From Mycobacterium sp. 852002-51971_SCH5477799-a (GTDB lineage: Bacteria > Actinomycetota > Actinomycetes > Mycobacteriales > Mycobacteriaceae), in assembly GCF_001667145.1 (NCBI RefSeq), contig NZ_LZIF01000037.1, positions 1 through 35,363 of the forward strand: a stretch of DNA of 35,363 nt. Reading direction: 5' to 3'. Below, piece by piece: positions 26,460 to 34,905 of this stretch (its first letter is position 1; each line of letters opens with the position of its first letter). A program made the translations under genes and the position numbers. The notes under the pieces were generated by a model. That model saw only the letters and a program-made list of their open reading frames with translations. It was not told where the DNA came from and did no database searches.

Positions 26460-27403
26460 CGCCAACGGCTGGCCAGTCGCAACGCCGCCTGGTGGTCGTG
26501 GGTCGGGATGATTGTGACCGCATGCCGCGCCAGGTGTAGGCGCTGCAGGGTCTTGAAGGTCTCGTCGCGATCCTCGTCCACCAAATTGCCTGGATAGCTT
26601 GACTTCTGCCGGACCTTGTCGATCTGCAAGTAGTGCCAGGCGGCGTCGCCCGCGATCAGGATCCATCCCCGTGCGGTGTGGGCGAGCACCCCGACGCTGC
26701 CCGGGGTGTGCCCGGCAAGGTCGACCAGCAGCACGGAGTGGTCGCCGAAAAGATCGTGGCTTGCGGTGAACGTCAGCACCGGCGGCCCGTCCAGGTCGTA
26801 TTCGTTGACGGGCCGGTCGCGCAGCGAATCGCGCACGCCGCCGACGGGAGCGACGGGACCCGAGCCGATCCAGTCGTGCTCACGGCGGTGCAGGTGCACG
26901 GGGAGATCCGGTAGGTCCAGCAGACCCGACACATGGTCCCAGTGCGCGTGGGTGGGGAGCGCGAAATCCAGGCGAGGGTCGGGCAACCGGTTCAGTGCCG
27001 TGCGGGTGGGGATGGTGCCGGCCGGCGGGCGGACGGCTATCCGCAGCACGGCGGGCAGTTGGGCGATCGCGCGGCGCTCGACGTCCACGCAGACCGCGGG
27101 GTCGACGATGAACGTCGCCGCCGGGTGGGTGACGACGAACGACGTGAGCGAGTTCTCGATGCGCGCCGGGGTGAAGGTGCCCTCCACGATGGCGGCGGTC
27201 GGCACCGGGCGCGGCAGTTGGGGCAGCGCGGTCACCGTCACGGTGCGGCTGGGAGCCGGCAGCCCCGCGTCGAGTACGCTGCGCAGGAACCGCTCGTCGG
27301 GCCGCCTCGGGCGCACCATGCCGAGCACCAATCCCGCTGCCGCGCCGCAGCATTGGCGCAATCCGGGGGAGCGGACGGGGTCAGACATCGTGGCGCGCGT
27401 CAT
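26456..27403 (-). CDS. Metallo-beta-lactamase-fold hydrolase
   Basis: This 315-residue protein has the two-metal MBL signature THAHWDH (His152, His154, Asp156, His157). [12 protein letters not shown] provides a further histidine, IAGDA the bridging aspartate, and IIPTHDH the last histidine near the C-terminus. The layout resembles the quorum-quenching lactonase / hydroxyacyl-hydrolase branch more than true beta-lactamases. The first 70 residues are a hydrophobic and basic extension ([16 protein letters not shown]). The ATG overlaps the stop of the upstream PPOX gene in ATGA, so the two are coupled. The substrate is unknown. Confidence 0.87.
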   Translation of the reverse strand: MTRATMSDPVRSPGLRQCCGAAAGLVLGMVRPRRPDERFLRSVLDAGLPAPSRTVTVTALPQLPRPVPTAAIVEGTFTPARIENSLTSFVVTHPAATFIVDPAVCVDVERRAIAQLPAVLRIAVRPPAGTIPTRTALNRLPDPRLDFALPTHAHWDHVSGLLDLPDLPVHLHRREHDWIGSGPVAPVGGVRDSLRDRPVNEYDLDGPPVLTFTASHDLFGDHSVLLVDLAGHTPGSVGVLAHTARGWILIAGDAAWHYLQIDKVRQKSSYPGNLVDEDRDETFKTLQRLHLARHAVTIIPTHDHQAALRLASRWR

Positions 27404-27846
27404 GGCAGCTCCACCCGCACGATGACGCTGTCCGGCCACACCCCGCGGTCGCGGGCGCGCCGCAACTTCTCTCGCGCGCACAGGTCTCGGTGCACGTTGG
27501 TCACGCCGGGAACCTTGATGAGCGGGACGATGTTCCATTGCCAGCCGTAACGCCGGTGCAGCACGCGGTTGGCGCGGGCGGCCTGGGCGCCGGACAGCAC
27601 GGTGGCGCGGCCGGTCACCGTCGTCGTTCCCGGGCGCACCCGGCCTCGGTGGTCGCAGGCCGCGAGTTCGACGTCACGGCGCGCGGCCAGCCGCCGGGTC
27701 TTCGGGCCCACCTTGGTGCGGAACAACACGCCACCGTCGTCGAAGGCGAACCAGATCGGGGTGTCGACGGGCGTGCCGTCGCGGCGAAACGATCGGAGCA
27801 GGGCATAGCGAGATCCGCTGAGTTCCGCGTGTCGGGGGATGGTCAT
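27400..27846 (-). CDS. PPOX-class (pyridoxamine 5'-phosphate oxidase-like) flavin/F420-dependent oxidoreductase
   Basis: This 148-residue split-barrel protein starts MTIPRHAELSGSRYALLRSF. It has the family order RRDGTPVDTPIWFAFDDGGVLF, TKVGPKTRRLAARRDVELA and GRATVLSGAQAARAN. Such mycobacterial proteins bind FMN, F420 or biliverdin and reduce or detoxify small molecules; which applies here cannot be told. The ATG at 27846 is chosen over a TTG four codons upstream because the latter lies in the putative promoter region. It is divergent from the merR-type gene across a 59-bp gap with a palindrome, and is translationally coupled to the MBL gene. Confidence 0.83.
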   Translation of the reverse strand: MTIPRHAELSGSRYALLRSFRRDGTPVDTPIWFAFDDGGVLFRTKVGPKTRRLAARRDVELAACDHRGRVRPGTTTVTGRATVLSGAQAARANRVLHRRYGWQWNIVPLIKVPGVTNVHRDLCAREKLRRARDRGVWPDSVIVRVELP

Positions 27847-27861
27847 AACCACAGTCAAGGA

Positions 27862-27879
27862 CTTAGAGTTGGCTCGAAG
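27862..27879. promoter_or_regulatory. Palindromic MerR-type operator candidate
   Basis: CTTAGAG-TTGG-CTCGAAG has 7-bp arms with one mismatch. It lies midway between the divergent PPOX and merR genes. TTGACT on the minus strand (27883-27878) overlaps its edge as a possible -35, so the palindrome would fill a long spacer, as is usual for MerR promoters. AGTCAAG is repeated 25 bp apart on either side (27853 and 27878). Confidence 0.55.
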
Positions 27880-27905
27880 TCAAGCATCGAACTCGGGAGG
27901 GTGCG

Positions 27906-28301
27906 ATGGCGCCAAGCCTGACCATAGGGGAGGTCGCGCGCCAGGCCGGGGTGGCGGCGACGGCGTTGCGCTACTACGAGCAGATCGGCCTGGTGCCGGA
28001 GCCGGCGCGGCTGGGAGGCCAGCGCCGCTACGACGGCTCGATCCTGGCCCGCCTCGAGGTGATCGCGCTGTGCAAGTCCGCCGGGTTCTCGCTGGAGGAG
28101 ATCCAGCTGCTGTTCGCCGACGACGCTCCCGGACGGCCGGTCAGCCGCGCGCTGGCCAAGGCCAAACTGGCCGAGATCGACGCGCACATCGAGTCGCTGA
28201 CGCGCGCCCGGGCCGTCATCGAGTGGGGGATGCGCTGCACGTGCCCCTCAATTGACGCCTGTTCCTGTGGCATTCATCCCCTCGGCAAGGAGTCCGCATG
28301 A
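27906..28301 (+). CDS. MerR-family transcriptional regulator with a C-terminal cysteine cluster
   Basis: This 131-residue protein has the MerR winged helix LTIGEVARQAGVAATALRYYEQIGLV near residues 5-30 and the RRYDGS wing at 40-45. A dimerisation helix runs to about residue 106. It ends with CTCPSIDACSCG, cysteines 111, 113, 119 and 121. The CxCx5C spacing equals that of the last three cluster ligands of E. coli SoxR (122, 124, 130), but SoxR's first ligand spacing differs. A redox cluster or bound metal is therefore possible. The gene is divergent from the PPOX-MBL pair and overlaps the VOC gene by ATGA, so it likely controls both sides. Confidence 0.88.
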   Translation: MAPSLTIGEVARQAGVAATALRYYEQIGLVPEPARLGGQRRYDGSILARLEVIALCKSAGFSLEEIQLLFADDAPGRPVSRALAKAKLAEIDAHIESLTRARAVIEWGMRCTCPSIDACSCGIHPLGKESA

Positions 28302-28774
28302 CCCAGCAGCATCCCATCGCCGTGCAAAACTTCTCCCACGTCTGCATCGGCGTCTCCGACATCGAGGCGTCGCTGGCCTTCTACACCGCGGTGCTGGGCA
28401 TGGACGTGGTGTTCGACATCGAACTCGAGGGCGCCGCACTGGATTCGGTCACCGGCGGTGCCGCTCAGCGGGGCCGCATGATCGGCGGGCTGATCGGGGC
28501 GGCGATGGTGGAGCTGCTGGCGCTGGGCGCCGTGCCCGAGTGCCCCAGCGGTCCACACCTGGGCTACACCAACATCTCGTTTCGTGTCGACGATCTGGAC
28601 GCCACCTACGAGACCGTGACGCGCGGTCACCCCGCCGTTCGGGCCGACCCGCCCGTTGACATCGGGGGAGTGCGGATGTTCTTCATCTACGACCCCGACG
28701 GCACGCCGATCGAGCTGTTGGAACTGCCCGGCGCGGCGACGAACACGGTGCAACTCTGGCGCCCCGGGTCATGA
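28298..28774 (+). CDS. VOC-superfamily (glyoxalase/dioxygenase-like) protein
   Basis: This 158-residue protein is made of paired beta-alpha-beta-beta-beta modules. The first begins NFSHVCIGVSDIEASLAFY and continues with VLGMDVVFDIE. The second begins LGYTNISFRVDDLDATYETV and ends FFIYDPDGTPIELLEL. His14 in the first module and the terminal Glu in PIELLEL are usual metal-ligand positions. The family includes glyoxalases, epimerases and resistance proteins, so the reaction is not fixed. It overlaps merR by 4 bp and is presumably induced by it. Confidence 0.85.
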   Translation: MTQQHPIAVQNFSHVCIGVSDIEASLAFYTAVLGMDVVFDIELEGAALDSVTGGAAQRGRMIGGLIGAAMVELLALGAVPECPSGPHLGYTNISFRVDDLDATYETVTRGHPAVRADPPVDIGGVRMFFIYDPDGTPIELLELPGAATNTVQLWRPGS

Positions 28775-28874
28775 GTCCGCGACGCCCGGCGAAGTCACGC
28801 GATATGTTCCCTGCCCCTCTGCACGGACGTAGGCTCACGAAGGCAGTGCTCATGAGGCGCCGAGGAGGACGGAA

Positions 28875-30701
28875 ATGACGACGGCCCAGGATCCGGCCAC
28901 CTTTTGCGAGGCGTTTCAGCGCACCGCGTCGATCGACCCGGAGGCCGTCGCGCTCCGGACGCCCGGCGGCACCCAGACGTTGACGTGGCGAGAGCTCGCC
29001 GCGCAGGTGCGCAAGGTCGCCGCAGGCCTGGCGGGCCTTGGGGTCCGGCGGGGCGACACGGTGTCGCTGATGATGGCCAACCGGGTCGAGTTCTACCCGT
29101 TCGAGATCGGCGCCCAACACCTTGGGGCCACGTCGTTTTCGGTGTACAACACGTTGCCCGCAGAACAGCTGACCTACCTGTTCGACAACGCCGGCACCAA
29201 GGTCGCGATCTGCGAGCAGCAGTACGTGGACCGCATTCGCGCCAGCGGTGCCCCCATCGAGCACATCGTCTGCATCGACGGTTCGCCGCCCGGCGCCATC
29301 TCCGTGGACGACCTGTATGCCGCCGCGCGCGAGGATTTCGACTTCGAGGCGACGTGGCGGGCGGTGCGACCCGACGACGTCGTCACGCTCATCTACACCT
29401 CCGGAACCACGGGAAACCCCAAGGGCGTGGAGATGACGCACGCCAGTCTGTTGTTCGAGGCGCACGGTTTCGACGCCGTGCTCGGCAGCCGGTTCGGTGA
29501 CCGGACAACCTCGTATCTGCCGTCGGCGCACATCGCGGACCGGATGATGGCGCTGTACTCGCTCGAGGCGTTCGGCACCCAGGTGACCACCGTCGATGAC
29601 GCGCGCGCCGTGGCGGCGGCGCTGCCCGACGTGCGGCCCACGGTCTGGGCCGCGGTGCCTCGGGTGTGGGAAAAGCTCAAGGCCGCAATCGAATTCGTCA
29701 TCGCCAGCGAGACCGACGACGTCAAGCGCCAAGCGCTGCAATGGGCGATGTCGGTGGCCGCCAAGCGCGCCGCAGCGCTGGTGTCCGACGAGCCGGAGTC
29801 CGCCGAGGTCACAGCGGAGTGGGCCAAAGCCGACGAGCTGGTGCTGTCCAAGCTGCGCGAGCGGCTCGGGTTCGGCGAACTGCGCTGGGCCGTCTCGGGT
29901 GCGGCGCCGATCCCCAAGGAGACGTTGGCGTTCTTCGCCGGCATCGGGATCCCGATCAGCGAGGTCTGGGGCATGTCGGAGCTGAGTTGCGCTGCCAGCG
30001 TGTCACATCCGGACGACGCGCGACTGGGCACCGTCGGCAAGCTGCTCCCCGGCCTGGAGGGCAAGGTGGCCGAGGACGGCGAATTCCTGGTCCGCGGTCC
30101 GCTGGTGATGAAGGGCTACCGCAAGGAACCGGCGAAGACCGCCGAGGCGATCGATGCCGACGGCTGGCTGCACACCGGTGACATCATCGACGTCGACGCG
30201 GAGGGCTACCTGCGGATCGTCGACCGCAAGAAGGAACTGATCATCAATGCCGCCGGAAAGAACATGTCGCCGGCCAACATTGAAAACGCCATCCTGGCGG
30301 CGTGTCCCATGGTCGGGGTGGTGATCACCATCGGCGACGGGCGACCGTACAACACCGCGCTGCTGGTCTTCGACGCCGACTCGGTCGGCCCCTATGCGGC
30401 CCAACACGGCATGTCCGACGCCTCGCCCGCGGCCCTGGCGGCAGACCCGGCCGTCATCGCGCAGGTCGCCGCCGGGGTGGCGGCGGGCAACGAGAAACTC
30501 TCCCGGGTGGAACAGATCAAACGGTTCCGCATCCTGCCCACCTTGTGGGAGCCCGGCGGCGACGAGATCACCCTGACGATGAAGCTCAAGCGCAAACCGA
30601 TCATCGCCAAATATGCCGAGGAGATCGAGCAGCTCTATGCGCCCGACCCGCATCCGGACGTGCACGAGCCGTCCGAAACCGTCGCGGTGCAGCCGGCATG
30701 A
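28875..30701 (+). CDS. fadD11: Long-chain fatty acyl-CoA synthetase, FadD11
   Basis: This 608-residue AMP-forming enzyme converts fatty acid, ATP and CoA to acyl-CoA. The P-loop-like motif is LIYTSGTTGNPKG near residues 172-184, followed by SYLPSAHIADR, VWAAVPRVWEK, VWGMSELSC and GWLHTGDIIDVDAEGYLRIVDRKKELI. The ATG has a strong GAGGAGGA ribosome site. In M. tuberculosis the corresponding locus is, as I recall, split into fadD11.1 and fadD11; here a single frame is intact. Its TGA overlaps the plsB1 ATG in ATGA, so the acyl-CoA maker and the acyltransferase are made together. Confidence 0.93.
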   Translation: MTTAQDPATFCEAFQRTASIDPEAVALRTPGGTQTLTWRELAAQVRKVAAGLAGLGVRRGDTVSLMMANRVEFYPFEIGAQHLGATSFSVYNTLPAEQLTYLFDNAGTKVAICEQQYVDRIRASGAPIEHIVCIDGSPPGAISVDDLYAAAREDFDFEATWRAVRPDDVVTLIYTSGTTGNPKGVEMTHASLLFEAHGFDAVLGSRFGDRTTSYLPSAHIADRMMALYSLEAFGTQVTTVDDARAVAAALPDVRPTVWAAVPRVWEKLKAAIEFVIASETDDVKRQALQWAMSVAAKRAAALVSDEPESAEVTAEWAKADELVLSKLRERLGFGELRWAVSGAAPIPKETLAFFAGIGIPISEVWGMSELSCAASVSHPDDARLGTVGKLLPGLEGKVAEDGEFLVRGPLVMKGYRKEPAKTAEAIDADGWLHTGDIIDVDAEGYLRIVDRKKELIINAAGKNMSPANIENAILAACPMVGVVITIGDGRPYNTALLVFDADSVGPYAAQHGMSDASPAALAADPAVIAQVAAGVAAGNEKLSRVEQIKRFRILPTLWEPGGDEITLTMKLKRKPIIAKYAEEIEQLYAPDPHPDVHEPSETVAVQPA

Positions 30702-32590
30702 GCGCCGGACCGGCGGCCAGGGCCCGCGAACTCGGCCGGACCGGGGTTCGAAAGCTGTTGCAGCGCACCGGTATTGTCGAAGAATCGGCGTCACCGCTGT
30801 CGACGGACCCAGCCGAGGTCGTCGATTTGCTGGGTGCGCCATGGTATGACGAGCGGCTGGGCCAGCTGGCTCACGAGCTCGGGCGCGATCTGGACAGCGT
30901 GCGCGCCGAGGCCGCGTGTTACCTGCGCGAGATGGCGCCCTCGCTCGACGAGCGGGCGGTAAAGGCTTGGCGCAGCTTCAGTTGCTGGCTGATGCGCGCC
31001 TACGACGTGCTGACCGATGAGGACCAGATCGCCCGGCTGCGCAAGCTCGACCGCAAAGCCACACTGGCGTTTGCCTTTTCGCATCGCTCCTACCTGGACG
31101 GGTTGCTGTTGCCCGAGGTGATCCAGGCCAACCGGCTTTCGCCCGCGCTCACCTTCGGTGGCGCCAACCTGAATTTCTTTCCGATGGGCGCCTGGGCCAA
31201 GCGCACCGGAACCATCTTCATCCGGCGGCAGACCAAGGACATTCCCGTCTACCGCTTCGTGCTGCGTGCCTACGCGGCGCAACTGGTGCAGAACCACGCC
31301 AACCTGACCTGGTCCATCGAAGGCGGGCGGACCAGGACGGGCAAGCTGCGGCCGCCGGTGTTCGGAATCCTGCGGTACATCAGCGACGCCGTCGACGAAA
31401 TCGACGGCCCCGAGGTGTATTTGGTGCCGACGTCGATCGTGTACGACCAGCTGCACGAGGTCGAGGCCATGACCACCGAGGCCTACGGTGCGACGAAGCG
31501 GCCCGAGGACTTTCGCTTCCTGATCCGGCTGGCGCGACAGCAGGGTGAGCGGCTCGGCCGCGCCTACCTGGACTTCGGTGAACCACTGCCGCTGCGCAAG
31601 CGCCTCGAGGAACTGCGCGCCGAGGAGTCCAACACCAGCACCGAGATCGAACGCATCGCGCTGGACGTCGAACACCGGATCAACCGCGCCACACCCGTCA
31701 CCCCGACCGCGGTGGTCAGCCTGGCGCTGCTGGGCGCCGACCGCTCACTGTCTATCAGCGAGGTCTTGTCCACCGTGCGCCCGCTGGCGAGCTACATCGC
31801 GGCGCGCAACTGGAAGGTCGCCGGCGTCGCCGACCTGACCAACCGCTCGACCATCCGCTGGACCCTGCACCAGTTGGTCGCGTCGGGCGTCGTCAGCGTG
31901 TACGACGCCGGCACCGAACCGGTCTGGGGCATCGGCGCGGAGCAGCACCTGGTCGCCGCCTTCTACCGCAACGCCGCCATTCACATCGTGGTCGATCGCG
32001 CGATCGCCGAGACGGCATTGCTGGCCGCCACGGAGGACGTCGAGGCCTCGGTCGACGGGTTGGTCCAACCGTTGGCCGTGCGCGATGAGGCGCTGAAACT
32101 GCGCGAATTGCTGAAATTCGAATTTTTGTTCTCCGCCCGCGCGCAATTCGAGAAGGAGCTTGCCGACGAGGTGCGCCTACTGGGGCGGGTGGAGGACACC
32201 AGCAAGGCGGCCAGCGTAGGCGACGTGCGCGGCCTGCTGGAAAAGGCCGACGTGCTGCTGGCGCACCTTGTGCTGCGTCCGTTCCTCGACGCCTACCACA
32301 TAGTCGCCGACCGGCTCGCCGACTACGACGACGAATCGTTCGACGAGGACGCGTTTCTCGCCGAATGCCTCGAGGTGGGCAAGCAGTGGGAGCTGCAACG
32401 CAGGATCGCCAGCGCCGAGTCGAGGTCGATGGAGTTGTTCAAGACCGCGCTGCGATTGGCCCGCCATCGTGAACTGGTGGACGGCGTTGACGACCTGGAT
32501 ATCGCCCGGCGTCGTCGTGAGTTCGCCGAGGAGATCGCGGCGGCTGTCCGGCGGGTGAATACCATTGCGGAGCTGGCCGGCTCGCGCTGA
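30698..32590 (+). CDS. plsB1: Glycerol-3-phosphate acyltransferase PlsB1
   Basis: This 630-residue acyltransferase transfers an acyl group to sn-1 of glycerol-3-phosphate, the first step of phospholipid and triacylglycerol synthesis. Block I is HRSYLDG (His129, Asp134). Block II is GTIFIRR, block III is SIEGGRTRTGKL near 207-217 and block IV is LVPTSIVYDQL. A long C-terminal helical domain follows. The length fits M. tuberculosis PlsB1 (about 620). Block I normally reads HRSHxD in E. coli PlsB; here the fourth residue is Tyr, which changes little. It is coupled to fadD11 by ATGA. Confidence 0.93.
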   Translation: MSAGPAARARELGRTGVRKLLQRTGIVEESASPLSTDPAEVVDLLGAPWYDERLGQLAHELGRDLDSVRAEAACYLREMAPSLDERAVKAWRSFSCWLMRAYDVLTDEDQIARLRKLDRKATLAFAFSHRSYLDGLLLPEVIQANRLSPALTFGGANLNFFPMGAWAKRTGTIFIRRQTKDIPVYRFVLRAYAAQLVQNHANLTWSIEGGRTRTGKLRPPVFGILRYISDAVDEIDGPEVYLVPTSIVYDQLHEVEAMTTEAYGATKRPEDFRFLIRLARQQGERLGRAYLDFGEPLPLRKRLEELRAEESNTSTEIERIALDVEHRINRATPVTPTAVVSLALLGADRSLSISEVLSTVRPLASYIAARNWKVAGVADLTNRSTIRWTLHQLVASGVVSVYDAGTEPVWGIGAEQHLVAAFYRNAAIHIVVDRAIAETALLAATEDVEASVDGLVQPLAVRDEALKLRELLKFEFLFSARAQFEKELADEVRLLGRVEDTSKAASVGDVRGLLEKADVLLAHLVLRPFLDAYHIVADRLADYDDESFDEDAFLAECLEVGKQWELQRRIASAESRSMELFKTALRLARHRELVDGVDDLDIARRRREFAEEIAAAVRRVNTIAELAGSR

Positions 32591-32667
32591 CGGGCTTTTG
32601 CCGGCAGCGCGAAAACTCTGCCGCACAACCTGATCGGATGCGGAAAGGTCCCTGATCGAGCAAACCC

Positions 32668-33837
32668 TCACCGATGCGATTCGAAGGGCACCGTCTTAGG
32701 TAGTCCGGCTCCTTTCGGCAGTACGAGGTGGCCGTCGGTGTTGTTGTAGCCGGACCGTTTCGTCGGCATGGGCAAGACAGGGTTGGGGCACGGCTGATCG
32801 GTGCCGTCACCGCAGATGCCACCGTTGAGGTAGGAACGCTTTTGAACGTCTTCAGGCCAGGGGTCGGCATGCATGCCGATCCATTGCGCCGGCAGGTTGT
32901 AGAAGAAGAAGAAGCATGCGCTCACCGCGGCGAAGATCGCCAGGAAGCGGGTGAGCTGCTGTTTGACGAGACCGCCTCGAACGTGGTCGAGTCCGCGCTC
33001 GACGAAGGTCCTTCCTCGGTCGTCGGTGAAGTAGCGCATGCAGCACAGGCCGGCCTGCACACCGCCCCACATGAGCCCTTCGTAGAGCGGCCACTGGTAG
33101 TACGTGCCGGGATTGACCGACAGAGCCCGAATCGCGCCGGGGTAGGTGAAAAGCCCCATCGGCATGAGAAACAGACCCTCGATGACGAAATCGAAGACGA
33201 AGGTCCAGGCGATCACCACCCCGATCAGGCCGAAGGTGTTGATGTTTGGCCACCGCCGCTTGGCTATGCGCATCACCCAGCACCCGAGCATCGTGCACAG
33301 CAGGACGAAGAAGTAGCCGGGAGCGTTCATCAGGAACGGTTCGGCCATCATGGCGCCCGGTTTCCCGAACGACACCCAACCCGGAACGTCCTGAACCCAC
33401 GAGCCCCGGTTCCACATCCAGGTGTTGTACGTGCTCCATGTGTTGAAGTAGTTCAGCAGCGGATCCTGAAAGAACAGCAGGCCGCATGAGATCAGGAGCA
33501 TGCCGTCCAGGGTGATTCGCCGCTCCCGGCGCCAGGGCCGAATGATGAACCACCAGAAGGCAACCGGCAGCCCGACGACGATGACTGCGGTCCAGGTGAA
33601 AAGGATCGCCTTCATGAACGTCGGCGGATCGCTCGGTCCCGGAGGAACCCGCTCGAAATGGGGCCCGGCGATCCAGCGGATCCACACGTACAGCTGAAAA
33701 GCGAGAATTATGCCCCCGGCGATGGCCCAGATCCCCACGGGCTTGGACTTGGCGGGAGCCTTGGTCCCGAGTGAAGCCACGTCCCCGAGTGACTCGGTAA
33801 CGACCGGCGCGCTCTTGCTGCTCGACAGTTCTGTCAT
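32668..33837 (-). CDS. AveC-like (spirocyclase AveC family) membrane protein 1
   Basis: This 389-residue protein has about seven hydrophobic segments. It includes LYVWIRWIAGPHFERV, WWFIIRPWRRERRITLDGM and FFQDPLLNYFNTWSTYNTW, which mark the AveC-like family. AveC of Streptomyces avermitilis acts in spiroketal formation in avermectin. Mycobacteria carry many paralogues with no assigned role. The C-terminal 60 residues are hydrophilic and contain CGDGTDQPCPNP. The ATG at 33837 has an AGGAGGGG site. The gene is divergent from tetR, and its promoter carries one copy of the 14-bp box. A second homologue starts on the other side of tetR. Confidence 0.82.
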   Translation of the reverse strand: MTELSSSKSAPVVTESLGDVASLGTKAPAKSKPVGIWAIAGGIILAFQLYVWIRWIAGPHFERVPPGPSDPPTFMKAILFTWTAVIVVGLPVAFWWFIIRPWRRERRITLDGMLLISCGLLFFQDPLLNYFNTWSTYNTWMWNRGSWVQDVPGWVSFGKPGAMMAEPFLMNAPGYFFVLLCTMLGCWVMRIAKRRWPNINTFGLIGVVIAWTFVFDFVIEGLFLMPMGLFTYPGAIRALSVNPGTYYQWPLYEGLMWGGVQAGLCCMRYFTDDRGRTFVERGLDHVRGGLVKQQLTRFLAIFAAVSACFFFFYNLPAQWIGMHADPWPEDVQKRSYLNGGICGDGTDQPCPNPVLPMPTKRSGYNNTDGHLVLPKGAGLPKTVPFESHR

Positions 33838-33991
33838 GACACTGCCCCTCCTGATTCGTCGTGATACAGCGTCCGCGAACCTGACTGCACCCGAGTGGCG
33901 AACCGGCCATGGCCGCGCCCGCGAGAGGCATGCCCACGCTCGCGATGAGGCGATCAGTCGCGGAGCCCTGACACCCGGGCCTCCGGCCAAC

Positions 33992-34005
33992 ATACCAATC
34001 GGTAT
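33992..34005 (-). promoter_or_regulatory. TetR-type operator box 1 (ATACCAATCGGTAT) over the aveC-like 1 promoter
   Basis: Palindrome with 5-bp perfect arms. Read on the minus strand it ends GGTAT and continues GTT, forming TATGTT, a TAnnnT -10 facing the first aveC-like gene. The predicted leader is about 145 nt. Confidence 0.65.
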
Positions 34006-34009
34006 CTCA

Positions 34010-34023
34010 ATAACCAAGGGTAT
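34010..34023 (+). promoter_or_regulatory. TetR-type operator box 2 (ATAACCAAGGGTAT) over the tetR promoter
   Basis: Second copy of the box, 18 bp start to start from box 1. Its final TAT is the first half of TATTCT (34021-34026), a -10 facing tetR. Register to the -10 is the same as in boxes 1 and 3. Confidence 0.65.
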
Positions 34024-34051
34024 TCTCAGATTCTATGGCAGAATCGGCGGT

Positions 34052-34654
34052 ATGGTTGAGCGCTGGACGCGAGAGCGGCGCCTTGAGCACACCCGCTCAC
34101 TGCTGTTGGATGCCGCGGAGGAGGTGTTTGCCGAAAAGGGCTTCATGGCAGCGTCCCTCGACGACATCGCATATGCCGCGGGCTACACGAAGGGCGCCAT
34201 CTACAAGCACTTCGCCACGAAGGAAGAGCTGTTCCTGGCGGTGAGCGACAGGTATTGGCGTAGGTATTTCGACAACTTCGCCGAGGTGATGTCGACCGCC
34301 ACCCAGATCGGGGCGCGCGAACTCGACCAGATTGCTAAGCGTTGGCGAAAACTGAGCCATGACCGCGGCGCCGAGCACGCAGCATTGGGACACGAATTCA
34401 CCCTGTATCTGCTTCGCAACCCCGAGGCACGGGAACGGGTGGCCGCCAAGCGATCAGAAGTCGTCGAGGCATTGGCAAAATTCATTGTCGACGGTATCGA
34501 TCGTCTGGGCGGAGCGCTGCTGATCCCGCCATCGACATTCGCTCACATACTCGTCGCGACTACAGACTCCGTCATGCTCGGCAGCCAGCTCGACGAAATC
34601 GACCTCTTTCGGCCGACCCTCGAAATGTATGTGTCTGTCATCAAATTCCCTTAG
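34052..34654 (+). CDS. TetR-family transcriptional regulator
   Basis: This 200-residue regulator has a TetR N-terminal domain: LLLDAAEEVFAEKGFMAASLDDIAYAAGYTKGAIYKHFATKEELF, split over three helices with the recognition helix at TKGAIYKHF. The C-terminal ligand domain (about residues 65-200) is unlike any with a known ligand that I recognise. The ATG at 34052 starts MVERWTRERRLEHTRS; an out-of-frame ATG at 34035 lies nearer the predicted transcription start. Box 2 overlaps its promoter, so autoregulation is likely. It sits between two aveC-like genes whose promoters carry the same box. Confidence 0.88.
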   Translation: MVERWTRERRLEHTRSLLLDAAEEVFAEKGFMAASLDDIAYAAGYTKGAIYKHFATKEELFLAVSDRYWRRYFDNFAEVMSTATQIGARELDQIAKRWRKLSHDRGAEHAALGHEFTLYLLRNPEARERVAAKRSEVVEALAKFIVDGIDRLGGALLIPPSTFAHILVATTDSVMLGSQLDEIDLFRPTLEMYVSVIKFP

Positions 34655-34778
34655 GCACAACAGCTTTCACTAAATTTTACCGGTTGGCCGGGACTCGTTG
34701 ACATCTTTGACCGAGCGGCAGCTGCAGCGGCTGCGACCCGGTTCTGCCGGCATTTTCAGAACCTCTTCCGAATCTTGG

Positions 34779-34792
34779 ATACTCACGGGTAT
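34779..34792 (+). promoter_or_regulatory. TetR-type operator box 3 (ATACTCACGGGTAT) over the aveC-like 2 promoter
   Basis: Third copy of the 14-bp palindrome, 756 bp from box 2. Its last TAT begins TATATT (34790-34795), the likely -10 of the second aveC-like gene, in the same register as the other two. The predicted +1 is near 34802. Confidence 0.65.
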
Positions 34793-34848
34793 ATTAGCCG
34801 TCTGATAAAGGAATCTTTGGCTCCCGCCCTCAGTCGCGGGCCCGGTCG

Positions 34849-34889
34849 CTGGGTCGCGCAGAGGCGCGACGAACCTCTCTGCGACCCAG
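34849..34889 (+). promoter_or_regulatory. Leader hairpin abutting the Shine-Dalgarno of aveC-like 2
   Basis: CTGGGTCGC pairs with GCGACCCAG over 9 bp. After a 2-by-2 internal mismatch, AGAGG pairs with CCTCT, around loop CGCGACGAA. The right arm ends in the first two bases of AGGAGGA (34888-34894). It could be an attenuator or could hold the ribosome site. Confidence 0.55.
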
Positions 34890-34905
34890 GAGGACACAGC
34901 GCGCA

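Noticed and set aside
32852..33937. A 361-codon minus-strand frame overlapping the first AveC-like gene in another frame
   Set aside because: Arg/His-rich shadow. The AveC-like frame has membrane helices and a close paralogue at 34906.
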